A stretch of 64,000 nt of DNA from Geosiphon pyriformis (taxonomy: Eukaryota > Glomeromycota > Glomeromycetes > Archaeosporales > Geosiphonaceae). The position numbers were made by a program, and so were the translations under genes. Below are positions 38,175-49,841 of the stretch, piece by piece; position 1 is the first letter of the stretch, and every line of letters begins with the position of its first letter. The notes beneath the pieces were generated by a model. It had not been told where the DNA came from, ran no database searches, and saw only the letters and a program-made list of their open reading frames with translations. The stretch covers positions 66,282 to 130,281 of the forward strand of contig JAAOMT010000595.1 in assembly GCA_016748015.1 (NCBI GenBank). Direction: 5' to 3'.

Positions 38175-39703
38175 ATGGAATCCGAAATACTTATAGTAAG
38201 TTATTCTGATTCCTCTAAGTTCACGAAAGAAACACGTTAATTGTTGGTGCGCGACCCAGGGAGTAAAATACGAACAAGAACGCGAAAAGCGTATCAAAGA
38301 AAATAGGGCCCTCTTAGAAACCCTAGGATTCAATAAATTTTGGGTTGACGAGCCAAAACTTAAACTAAGCCCCAAGCCGAAAGTGAAAAAAGAGAAATTA
38401 GATGGTGAATATGAACACTTGCCACCGACGCGTCGAAGTACTCGTGTGCAGAAAGAGGTATACATGAAACTTATTTTATGAGCCCTTCCCTTCTCAAATA
38501 CTAAGAGGAAATGGTTTAAACGCGTAAAATAAACGTTTTCCTTGCTTGCAGATTATAAACCAGTCACCTGAATATGAAAAGCTTGACATCTCCTTTTACG
38601 AGGAAAGGTACTAAAGTTCAAAAGCTTAGTCAAATGTCATGTGTTTGTTGTAGATTTAATTCGCTTTTTTATAGTGATAGTTCGGATGAAGAATCTAACC
38701 CGAAGCCTATTAAGAGACTCCATAAAAAGTACTACCAAGTGAAAGGAACACGAACGAAAAATCCAGGGAGACGTTATCAAGGAGGGCGAGTATACGACTC
38801 GGTGAATGGTACCACTTGCCATCAATGTCGCCAAAAAACTATTGAAGATAAAGTTCGATGCACGGTAAATTGATTTATAGATAACTAAGGGAACACGATA
38901 CATTCCGTTTAACTTGATTTTTTCTGTGCTCTAAAGAATAGGTTGGCTGATGGTGAACTGTGCAGAGTCATGCTTGACGAAAGATGTCTTCTTGGAAGGT
39001 ATAAAAGTCATAGTTTATTTGGGATTTATTATCCGTTCATTTATACAACCATTCATTTATACAACCATTCTACTTGATAAGATATGGGGAGACTCTAGAT
39101 CAAGCACGGGATACAGGAGAATGGTCATGCCCAAAGTGCCGTGATGTCTGTAATTGCTCTTTCTGCCGTATCAAAAAAGGCTTAACTCCGACTGGGCAAC
39201 TAAAGGACAAGGCTTTAGCCAAGGGATTCAAAAGTGTCATGCATTTTCTGGGTGATACACTCACCTCGAGAAACTCGTTGAAGATAAAAGATGAGACTCA
39301 AGAATTCTTAGGAAACATAGAACAAACATCAACCCCAACTTACCCACAAGTTAAAAAGTCAAAAGCTAAAAAACGACCAAAGATGGAATATGAAGAAACA
39401 AATTCCAGAAGACAACTGAGGCCAGAAAGGACTTATGTCAAAATTGAAGATAAAGAAAGCAAGCCTTTTGTAAAATTTCAGCAAACTCGAATTCCTGAAC
39501 GCATAACTATCCCCCAGTCGGGTCACGAACCGCTTTTGAAGCTCGAAGAGGATACAAAGAGACGTTTGAAATTGGAAGATTGTATAGATTGGGACAAATT
39601 TCCTGGCGGTGTGTGTGTTTACATAGCAGAAAGCCCTGAAGATTTTTTTAAAAACGAGGTTGAGACACTCTTAGAGGTCTCCGATTTCAAATGCCCAAGA
39701 TAA
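38175..39703 (+). CDS. CDCA7-like 4CXXC zinc-finger protein
   Basis: Six exons: 38175-38195, 38260-38457, 38552-38607, 38654-38864, 38937-38998 and 39082-39703. Introns of 64, 94, 46, 72 and 83 nt give 389 residues with consistent phases. The zinc-finger domain (zf-4CXXC_R1, residues about 145-215) has TCHQCRQKT, MLDERCLLGRYGE, WSCPKCRDVCNCSFCR, with cysteines at 147, 150, 161, 171, 179, 199, 202, 206, 208 and 211. The N-terminal part (KYEQEREKRIKENRALLE) is charged and helical. The C-terminal 170 residues are basic and low-complexity. In animals CDCA7 recruits the remodeller HELLS and supports maintenance of CpG methylation; the same role here is an inference. The tiny first exon and the 46-nt intron are the least certain parts. 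The fifth intron contains a 17-bp direct duplication (ATTCATTTATACAACC). Confidence 0.88.
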
Positions 39704-40494
39704 AAAAAGAAGAGAGATAATGAAGATTGTATTAATTGAAAATTGAGATCGGGTCGCAAATGTGATTTCAAGACACATAAATGGAGGATTTTGAATTTGA
39801 GTCTTTAATTTCTGTTTATACTTTTTTCAAAGGATATTTTATCCTAGATTTGTTTTGATTATTTTTTTTTAAATAAAAGTATAAATTCTTGAAGTTTTGA
39901 ATATAATACAATTTAGAAACAATTGTAATTAATTAGAGCATTCTTTTTTAAGAGCTTTTTTTGTCAAAATAATAATGTTATACAAATAATACAATTAAAA
40001 TTTTTAAATAAATAATAAATTTAATATTATAATAATTAAATAAAAAATTATATTTAATATTTAAACTTTTTATAAACCTTAAAAACGTAAATAAATCTAT
40101 ATTATTATATTTATTTTACATTTATTGTAAATTATTAATATTAAAAAATTGTGAAACGAATTTTTGTTAATATTAAAATAAAATAAAAACAATATTACAA
40201 AAATAGTTTTTTAAAAGTTTTTTTGCACCAATATTTTAAATATAAAAAACTTAAAAGTTGATTTATGTAAATTATAAGTTTTTAAAATAATGTTTTATGG
40301 TTTTTAATAATATTAATTTTATATTAAATTTAGATTTTTGCTGTAATTTATTTTATTTTTAAGAATTTGACTTGTAATTACTTAATTTTGTAAATATATA
40401 AAATATTTAAAATAGTTAAATGATTTTTTTTTGTATTTTTACAATACAATTAAAGCAAATTATGTATTATATTTTTTAATAATTATAACGAAAA
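39704..40494. other. AT-rich intergenic DNA
   Basis: Presumably the 3' end of the CDCA7-like transcript followed by featureless AT-rich sequence. No gene is seen. Confidence 0.6.
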
Positions 40495-40516
40495 AACTTT
40501 TTGTCTTCTTAATTTT

Positions 40517-41854
40517 ATGACCATGACCAGAGCAAAGAGTAAAAAAGCTGTACCCAATATCTGTTCTAAGATATCTAATAAAATTTCAATTAAAAGAGCT
40601 CTCTCTGTTGTAGAAGCAACTAGACAAAACGTTTTAGAAGCCTTCCCTTTACCTAGTAATCATGAAAAGCTGCCTTTGGTAGTCACTAAAGCAACTTCCT
40701 CATCTTTGGCTGGTTTTTCATCAGTCAAAGTTTCCTTAAAAAGACACACTTGGGTTAATTCCAATGTCACCTCCACCCCAACTAAAAGCCCAAAAGTTTT
40801 TAATAATAGACCAGTAAATAAGCTGGTCTTTCTATTCATAGATTCAACACTTAATGCTTCTAGCACCACTTTTTCAAAAAAAATGGTCAAAAAGACCAAA
40901 AGTTCAGAAAAGTGGGAGCAGTTGTTTGCCTCTGCTATTGTTATACCAAATCTCTTTGTGGTTTCCAATGAGATCTTGAATAAAATCTCCACAGCATCAT
41001 TTGGCATGTTGTCTAAGATGAGCCAAGATCAACTACTGGCTGTGTTGCCAAATGTGATGTCTTCCAGCAGATTTTTGCTAGTTCTGGAAGCAAAACAATC
41101 TTCTCCTGTTAAGTCATCTGTTCTTGAGAACTGGGCTGATCAAATGGAAACTGAATCATCTTCTCCTCTGGTTTCTGGTGCTACTTCTGATGGTGTTTGG
41201 GAAACTATTACTAGTCATCAAAGGTTTGCTGGGTAGATGGCCTCTACTCTGGTGCCTGGTACTATCTTTAATATCAAATTGGCTCATGTCAAGACTGTTT
41301 TTTAGTTGGTACATGGTTTTTTGGATGCAAAATCAATATCAAAAGACAATATAAAGCTGTTTTGTGTGGAATTTGCTTTTTAAGTGTCTTTGAAAGCTGT
41401 ATTTTTGGTTGAGCTTACAAGCTCTGTACATTTGGCCACTCTCAAAATTGCCAAGTCTTTGGTGATTTCTGAATTTGGTTCTTTTTCTGCTGCTGTTGTG
41501 CTACATGATGTGCCCTTGGGTGTATCTGCTGCTAACATTAAGACAGCTCTCAGTGTGTTTGGAAGTGTTACTCATATTGTGCTGAAGCCTGCTGGCGTTT
41601 GGCAGTATGTAGTGGTTCATTTTGAAAAGTTGGACTCTGCTGTCTGCTTTGAATCATTGGTCAGTTTTAGTGAGCAAAAATAGTGTTAAAATCCTCCCTC
41701 TGGTAAATCAACAAGAAACAATTGTGTCTCGTAATAGGTTTAAGGCCAAGTTGATCAACCTTCCTCCTGGCTGTACTGTCTTTGAGATTAGTAATATGAT
41801 CTTCCAGGTTGGTGTCAGACTTGTTTTATTCCTCATTTGTCTAATTCTGGTTGT
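40517..41854 (+). pseudogene. LINE ORF1, N-terminal part
   Basis: Frame 40517-41236 starts at an ATG and encodes a Ser/Thr/Lys-rich N-terminus. After three stops the ORF continues at 41384-41683 with an RRM-like segment (VVLHDVPLGVSAANIKTAL), the counterpart of VVIKKIPIGMSAKAV in the other LINE. A frame change near 41690 leads into FKAKLINLPPGCTV. Element 3 interrupts at 41855. It is a different ORF1 subfamily from the LINE at 20 kb. Confidence 0.78.
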
Positions 41855-42921
41855 TGTTACAGGTAAACTTGGTAGATATGAGAAATGGTAATGTTTGGTG
41901 TTCTCAATTATGGATGATGCATCTTCTGTGTAATTCTGTTGGCTTAGTCTTGATTATCAGTCTCTGAAGATCTATTTCTGAATGTGAATTTACCCATTGA
42001 GTTTTTTGGTTATAAGGCACAGAGTTTGTTTTTCGTCAATTGCAACGTTTTTCGTAAATGTGAGTTTTCTTCTCCGAGCTAACGAGTGCAGTCGTTAGGG
42101 TCTGGCATTGTCTTTTTACCCTTCTGGTAAGCTAACAAGATAATGTTAATATCCAAAACTTAGGGGGAGCTTCCCTCTTTTACCAGGCTATTACGAAGTC
42201 TATTCCCAGACAGTCAATTTTACTATGTTGCCGCTCCACAAAAATAAGACAGAAAAAAAATAAAAAAAATAAAAAAAATAAAATAAATTAGTATCATCAA
42301 TCACCGTGATCAAGAGCAATTGGTCCAAATTGTTAATAAGTTTAAGGCGGTTATGCTAAAAGCATCTGTCCTAGAACAGAGGTACAAAACAAGGGTTAAT
42401 TCATGTAAATTCCATGAAGTTTGAGAACATAAATTTGTAATTTTGATTTCTTTTTAATAATTAGTTTATTTTAGAAGATGAAATAAGAAAGATAATAAAG
42501 GATGAAGAGATATGGATATTTAATTCTTGTTTAGAGGTTCATATCTATTTGTTTGTCTTTTCTCACTTCTACAACTACTTGCTTTTATACATTCTTTTGG
42601 TTTTACAGGATTGCTTTCAATTGTCTTGTTATCACTAGCTATTGCTTTGTTGTTTCTGTTATTGCTTCGTTTTTCTATGTTATCGCTAGTTATTCTATGT
42701 TATAACATATTATCTAACGTTATTACATATTATTCTGTGTTATCCTGTGTTATAACACATTATCCTATGTTATTGCGTGCTATTCTGTGTTATCCTGCGT
42801 TATAACATGTTGTCCTACATTATAATGCATTATCCAATATTATTGTGCGTTATTCTGTATTATGTCACATTTTGGTTATGTTTTTTCATAACTTTGGATT
42901 GGTTTTTCTATTTGGATAACA
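41855..42921 (-). repeat. 3' LTR of element 3
   Basis: 1067 bp on the plus strand from TGTTACAGGTAAACTT to TTTGGATAACA. It includes an A-rich block at 42240-42290 and the 10-bp array at 42680-42869. The adjoining polypurine tract (AAAAAGAGAGGAA in element sense) is at 42922-42940. The plus-strand frames 42527-42805 and 42777-43049 arise from the array and are not genes. Confidence 0.9.
42680..42869. repeat. 10-bp phased array in LTR, 19 units
   Basis: Nineteen consecutive units of exactly 10 bp, each starting TTAT with few exceptions, for example TTATCCTGTG, TTATAACACA and TTATTCTGTG. Pairs of units make palindromes such as TGTTATAACA. In element sense it lies about 50-240 bp into the LTR, that is in U3. 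Confidence 0.9.
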
Positions 42922-42939
42922 TTATTCCTCTCTTTTTAA

Positions 42940-45900
42940 AATTGAGCTCCTGCGAAACCGTATGTATCTGTTATTGTGGCTTCATTCGTGTAATGTTCAA
43001 TTGTTTTCCAATGTTTCCATTAGCTGATACGTTCTTTGGTGTAAGGTAGCTTCAAAATTCTCTTCATTGATTGTTTCTGTTAGGTATGATGGTATTACTT
43101 GTTCAATCAGTAACATAGCTTTTCTTCCATAGACTAGTTCGAATGATGTGAACTGAGTCATATTTTGTTTCAATGTTCAGTATGCAAAGAGTACAGAAGA
43201 TATGAATAAGTTCCATTCTTGTTTGTTTTCATGACTTATTTTTGTTAGTGCTTTGTACAGTGTTCTGTTAAATCATTCTACCAGTCCATTCGTTTGTGGG
43301 TGGTATGGTGATGATAAGAGTCTCTTTATTCCAAACCGTTGGCTTAGTTCAGTTAGTGTATTATTAATGAAGTGTGTTCCCTGATCAGATAATAATTCTT
43401 TTGGACATCCATGTTGGCAAATTAGGTCTTGATGCACAAATTTGGCTACTGTTTTGGCATCAGCCACTTGGATTGCTCTGGCTTCTGGCCATTTTGTAAG
43501 ATAGTCTACAACTACAGCAATATAGTGATTTCCTTGAGATGTAATTGAAAGAGATCCAACCAAGTTGATCCTGATTCTATCAAATGAATTTTCAACTGGA
43601 ATGGGTCAAAGTGGTTCTGTTAATCTTGTTCTTCTTCTTTGTTGGCATGCATCACAATTAAGCACATATTCAAAAATGTCTTTGTACATTATTGGCCAAT
43701 AGTATAAGTTTAGTGTTCTTTCGAGAGTAGCATCTTTGTTAAAGTGTTTTGCAATCGGATCTGAGTACATGCTATATAGTATAGTTTCTCTTTCACTGTC
43801 CTTGATTAGTCGTTGTGGGTTGGGGTGGTTTCAGCGTTCTTGTCGATATAGTTGGTTGTCTTTAAATAAAATAATTTCGGGCTTGTTTTTGTATGGTACT
43901 TTGTTTCTGTTGAGATAATATCTCTTTGAAATGTAATGTCAATAGGTACTGATGTAATCATTGATAAGTGAGTGTGTTCATGAGTCTGGGATTAGGTTTG
44001 TGGCATCCTCAACAAACTGTCGGCATTGGTGTTCTTGGATCCTTTCTTGTAATGGACTTTGAGTGGGAATTATTGTAGATAAGTACTCCATCTCGCATAT
44101 TTTCCTTCTAGTTGTGGATTGTTGAGTAACCAAATAAGTCCTTTGTGGTTGGTATATAGATCAAATGGTTGACTGAGGTAATGTTTCCAAGTTTGTATGG
44201 CCCAATAAATGGCAAGACATTCCAAATCTGTTGTGCTGTAATTCTTTTTTGCTGAACTGGTGCTGCAACTAGTGTAGGCAACTAGGTGTTCTCTATTGTC
44301 TGGTCCTATCTGTGATAAGACTGCTTTTAGAGCATTTTTTGAGGTGTCCATAGTGACAATAAACTATTTAGTGAAATTTGGGTAAATCAGGATTGGAGAT
44401 ATGATTAATTGCTGCTTGAGATAGTCGAATGCTTTCTGTTGATCTTCCTTCCACAAGTACGGTACGTATTTGGACAACAATTGATGGAGTGGTTTTGTAA
44501 TGTTCGAGAAACTTTTGACAAATTAACGATAATATCCTGCCAATTCTAGAAATCCTCGTAATTCTCTGAGGTTGATTGGGGCTGGAAAATCTTTGACTTT
44601 TTGTACTTTATCTGGATCGAGTTTAACTCTGTTTTTGCTGATTACATGTTCTAGGAATTTTAACTTGGTTTTTCCAAAGAAGCACTTTTCAGAATTGAGT
44701 TTCAATTCAGCACTATGAAGGCATTTGAAAACTTGTTGCAGGTGGAACAGATGGTCATCGAATATTTCGGAGAACACGTTTGTGTCATCTAGGTAGACTA
44801 CTACTAATTTCCAAAGGATTTCTTTGTATACTACATTCATCAGACATTGAAATGTGGCAGGAGTATTACAAAGTCCAAAAGGCATTATGTTAAACTCAAA
44901 GTTTTTGTCTCAAGTGGTAAACGCTGTTTTTCTTTTGTTTTTGGGATCCATTTCAACTTGCCAGTAATCACTTGCTAAATCTAATGACAAAAACTATTTC
45001 TTTTTCCCTAGATTGTCTAGAATTTCCTGGATGAGAGGAGTGGAATAACTATCTCCTCGCATGACACTATTTAGTTTTTGATAATCTATGCAGAATTGCA
45101 CTTTTCCGTTTTTTTTGGTGACCAAGACTACTGGAGAGGACCAAGGGCTTAACAATTCTTTGATTAGACTGTTATTAAGCATCCATTGCACTTCTTGCTT
45201 AATTAGATTATTACCAGATGGGAGTACGTGGTAAGCTCGTTGCTTAATTGGTTGAGCATCTCTCATATCAATCTGATGCTTCACAATGTCAATGTGTCCA
45301 AACTCATTTTTGCTGGCAAAGACATTGGCATACTGATTCAGAAGAACTTTAAGTTGCATTTGTTGCAGGGTACTTAAATTTCCTAAATTCAATTTATTGA
45401 TCTCTTCTGGTGTGAACAAGTAACTTTCTTTTGGCAAATTCCATACTTGTGAGGTAATGTTACAGAATAAAAATAATTGTGCAAAATCTGGAATGGACTG
45501 GGGTTTTTTAGAATTCTGAATATTTGCAGATATGAAACTGATGAGAGTCCCTTCAGGGATTTCAATAACATCTTCTGTTGGGTTGTAGATGGAGATTTTG
45601 AAGTGTTTATGGGCTTTGGCCAGTAGATATAGATTAGCAACATTGGCTAGGGAACAGATTTCGGGACTGGCTTCAAATAACAGGGCTTGATCTTGGATCT
45701 TTTGATTTACTTTGAGGATGTATTGTCGGTATGGGGGAATGGAGATGACAGTGTTAGTGTTGATAAATTCTACCTGGTTACTGTCTTCCTCTGTAAAATT
45801 AACTGGTACGTTTCCTCTTCCACTTAATTCCAACCTGTTGATTCCTTGGGCAGTGAAGTCTAACTTTTCTCAGGTTGTTACCAGGGTTAATTGGGGTATT

Positions 45901-48900
45901 TTGACTAGGGGTAAGAAGATAGCTTGGGCAATCTTTTCTTGTGATTTTATTTTGTAGGGTCTGTTCAAATTGTTCTGTAGCATCATGATGATGTTTCCTG
46001 TGTAACCGGCATTGATGATTCTTCCTTTTACATCAATTCCTTTCTTGGCTAGACTAGATTGAGAGGCAACTTGTATCATTGTACTAACAGGAATTTCTAA
46101 CACTATCTTAAGATCTATTTTTACGAGGGAATGTGGGGCTATAATGATGGGTAATTGTTCAGGGTATCATAGGTCGAAACTGGCATCAGTGTCATGTGCT
46201 CTTTCAGGGCAGATTCCTTTCTCGTTGTCACTGTACCATTTTAGCTCTAGTTCTTTGAATAGGTCGGGATACGCGAGATATTGTTCTGTTTTAGTATCCT
46301 CAGTTGGATCTTGAAATGACATGTCTTCGGTAATCAATACCTCTTCTTCGGGCTCAGGTAGTTTAGTGATTGAAAACAGTATTCTTGGAGGCGGATTGAA
46401 CATGAGATCATATTCATTGCAGTACTGGAAGTGACAGGGGATCAAACAGTGATCACAGAGTTTGGTATTTAAATCAGCCAACCTTTGCTCCTGTTCTTCG
46501 CGAGTTGGAGCCAATTCCTGATATCAATTCTGAAATGCGTCTGGGTCATCTGTGAAAAAATTATCCTTGGAGTAGTCAGGTCTATTATATTTGAGCATTC
46601 AAGAGTTGTCCTTGATTTCTTGTATTTTTTCAGGTGTGGCGCTTTTGGCCTTGGCACTTGTTATTCTCCAGATTTCATGATCATTGTGTGGATAACCGTC
46701 CAGCCTGTTGAGGGCTCATTTCCAAGCATTCTCAATGGGAGTTTCTTTTCATATCCAATTATTGATTAATATGGTGTATTGACAAGCCTTGTTGCATGTT
46801 CTTCCTTTGCCAGGCACATCATTCTAGAGTCCTTTATCTGGCAGGATTTTGCCACATGCAAGGCACGGCATGTTGTCTTACTTGCCTTGTTGTTTTGGTC
46901 ATCCAAATCTTTCCAGTAAATAAGACCTGCAATAGTATTTGGTGGCGGTGAGCCATTTTTCGTTGTCTCTGATATATGCACCCATAGTGGATAGTTTTTT
47001 TCCACAATCAACACATATTAGTCTTAGAAGTTGGTAAAATAAGTTTCTTTGGTCCGAGGTTACGTATCCTAGTGATGACAATTGGGGTTTTTCTTTGGCT
47101 CTGCCTTTTTTTTTCTTTCCAGATTGGTAGTGGGGGTAGTTTAGTTCGATAATCATCTGCCCATGAAACCTGATAGGTCTCGATGATTGGTGGCATTAAT
47201 GTGTCTTCGAATTTAATAAGGGGTTCCTTGGTATGTTGGGTTTTAAAGTGTCCACACGTAGCTAGGACTCAGGCATGCTGTCCGTTGAACGTGAATTGAA
47301 GTTCTTGAGTGTTCCAATCGAGAGTAGTATTGGCTTTTAACAACCAATTGTTTCCTACTAGAGCTTGATATTGAGTAGCTTTCATGATGAGTACTTTGGT
47401 AGGGATTTGGATTCCATTAATCTCGAAGGGAAAGTTGTCAATTTCTCCTATCAGGGTTTTTGTGTTTTCATCCACTATAATAATCTGGGCGGTAGCAGCA
47501 TGGTCTACTCAGTGACCTAGTTGGTCTATGAACTGCTTCGTGATTATGCTACTGGCTGATCCGCTATCCAAGATTAATTTAATGTCTATTCCTCCGACTC
47601 TGGCATCAGTGTATAGGGCCGTTATTGGTTTATCCTGATTGATGGCTGCTCCACTAAAAAGGCTAAGGGTGTTTAAATTATCGATGTCAAAAGGAAATAT
47701 GGTGGCTAGGGTGGTGTCTTCGGTAATAGTGGCTGGTGGGATATTGCTTTTTGTTTGCTTAGAAGATTGGGAGATTCGTTTTATATCCCTCTTTTCCATA
47801 GATGTAGATTTATCAAAACCCTGGTCTTCTATAAAACTGAGATAGGAAGCTTGATTCAGGTATTCAATTGGTGTTGGTCGAGATTAGGCAGGACCGTGAG
47901 GGATTGGTCGAGACAGTCCACTATTGGTTTGCACCTGATTGTTGTTGGGATTCCTCCATCTCTAATTATAGTCTATAGTTCGAGGTCTGGATGGACTGTA
48001 AGGGGAAGTTTGATAGTGAGGAATTGCTTGTGTTATTGGTGGTGGTTGATAATAATTCTGGGGCAGTAGTTGAGTATACAGAATTTGTTGTGTGTATAGG
48101 GATGGTTGATTCTGAGGTATGGAATATTGGAATATCATGTTTTGCTGATATCTGGGTTGCTAGTATGAGTTTCCTTGATTTTGGTCTATGATCTTTCTTC
48201 TGCAGTCACAGGCAATGTGTCCAAGTTTCTGGCAGTAGTAACAGTTGTGAAGATCGGATCTTCAAGATTGTTGCTGTTGTTGACAGTTCTGTTGCTATGG
48301 GTATTTGCTGTTGTTGTTATTTTTTTTCCGTTGGGATGGTTGGTAAGTTTCTGTAGTTCCGGCTAAGAATCTCTCAATTTTCTGAGTTAGTTTTTCACTC
48401 AATTGGGTTATCTTTGCATCAATGTCAGAGGTTCCATTAATGGCTAAATTAACGGCTTGAGTATAGTTTGCTTCTTGTTCTGCAGACTCAAAATTGCAAG
48501 CGAGAGTGACGGCGTCTTGTAAACTGGTCAGATGACGGAGTCTTACAGATCTTAAAATACCACTCTGCAATCCTTTAATGAATTGATTAAGAACTTGCGC
48601 CACAGTGTAATAGTCCCTTTTGATAGCTAATATTTGACACAGGATTTGATTAAATCGTCCGAAATAAGTAGTTACTGCTTCATAATCTTTTTGTTTAATT
48701 ATACTGAATTGATTCTGCAATTGGATTAACATATTGGGGTCACAGAAGTATTGCAGAAATATGAGTTTAAACTTGGTAAAGGAGGTAGGCTTCTTTGCGA
48801 GGCTCTGGTACCACAAATCAGCAGTTCCGGTTAGAAAAAACAGCAGTGCCTGAATTGTGTGGTCGTTGTTCCAACCATTAGCAGTAATTGCTTTCTCGGC

Positions 48901-49779
48901 ATCCACAATCCAAGAATATGCATTATCTTCTTCACCAGAGAATTTTTCCAATTTAGTGATATCCTGGTAAGCCATAATCCGATTAATGGGTGAAGTGTTA
49001 CTGGTTATGTTTAAAGGGATTGGTGTCTGCATATTCGAGTGTTTTCTGAGTGCTAATGCTGGTTGCTTTCCTTTGTCACTTGAACCAATAGGTTGTAAGA
49101 TAGCTGTTTTATCTGTTAGGGGAGATGCTGATTCTGCTAGGTTTTGTGCTGGTGGCTGTTTCCAAGTTGACAAGTTTCCTTCTGTTTAACCAGCTGCTGG
49201 GGTAAGATTTCCAAACAGTGATCTGTATTTTCCTAGTGATTTGGTCCAACTGTGTTGATTCCAAGGGTGTGGATTTCCAGAAGTTTGTGGTGTTTCCAAC
49301 TGGGTTTTTGGAAGTGGGTTGAATACAATTCTACTCTGGGGTGTCTGATGGTATGATGGAATTGTTGGGGAGAGGATCCTTGGTTTCTTGTTGACTGTGA
49401 ACTTGGCTTGGACAGTTACAGGGTTGTTGAATTCATTTTTGTATTCCTCAGGGTCGGATTCCACTGGTTGTTATACTTGAGAGAATCATTGTGCCACATA
49501 ATATTTAATGTCTGTATCGATTATGCGCAGAGTTTCAGTGATTGCTCGAGTAGTTGTGGCTGTTGAGTACCTTAGTAGACTTTGATGGATTTGTTCTTCA
49601 AGTCTTCTTGTATCAGTTGTGCAGCCTAACAAGCAGTCAATTTTTGCGTTGATATTGTTACAAAAATTACTTTCTGCGTAAGCAGTTTCTGCTGGTATTC
49701 CTAGGTCTTTTCAAAAGTATTGAAATAATGCTTTTCTGTATGAGAAGTGGTCCTTTCTTATTGTTCCAATAGTCACCAC
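42940..49779 (-). pseudogene. Gag-pol polyprotein of element 3
   Basis: In element sense the order is as follows. A gag N-terminus starts at the GTG at 49779, with no ATG nearby. The retrotransposon-gag core comes next (KLEKFSGEEDNAYSWI, TGTADLWYQSL, 48295-49173). The CCHC knuckle CYYCQKLGHIACDC is at 48202-48243. Protease ILDSGSASSII follows (about 47560), then a Cys-rich module (46800-47040), a dUTPase-like domain, reverse transcriptase (45150-44600, YLDDTNVFS), RNase H (44070-44351) and an integrase core (43273-43563, ending TNGLVE). Frame comparison shows one polyprotein broken by frameshifts near 47050 and between 44070 and 43563, and by stops that are often CGA-to-TGA. Integrase ends abruptly near 42980. 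Confidence 0.87.
45810..46195 (-). other. dUTPase-like domain within element 3 polyprotein
   Basis: Motif I reads ASFDL (about 46167-46181), motif II ASQSSLAKKGI, motif III RIINAGYTGNI and motif IV EKIAQAIF. The expected motif V (GFGSTG) is replaced by QGINRLELSGRG near 45820-45850. Catalytic Asp in motif III is Asn here. The fold is probably kept but activity is doubtful. The position between protease and reverse transcriptase is the same as in elements 1 and 2. Confidence 0.75.
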
Positions 49780-49822
49780 TTTTATGTATTTTTGGGGGTG
49801 TTCTGTCTTTGTGGATTTATAA

Positions 49823-49839
49823 CTTTACAGGAAGCACCA
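49823..49839 (-). promoter_or_regulatory. Primer-binding site of element 3
   Basis: In element sense TGGTGCTTCCTGTAAAG starts 2 nt after the 5' LTR, as in elements 1 and 2. It differs from their site after TGGTGCT, so the primer tRNA may differ. Confidence 0.65.
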
Positions 49840-49841
49840 AA

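Noticed and set aside
42680-42869. CRISPR-like array
   Set aside because: Ten-base units without spacers inside an LTR of a eukaryotic retrotransposon.
42527-43049. Plus-strand frames with hydrophobic repeats resembling a membrane protein
   Set aside because: They lie in the LTR and its 10-bp array on the strand opposite to the element; periodic Leu, Ile, Val and Tyr follow from TTAT units.
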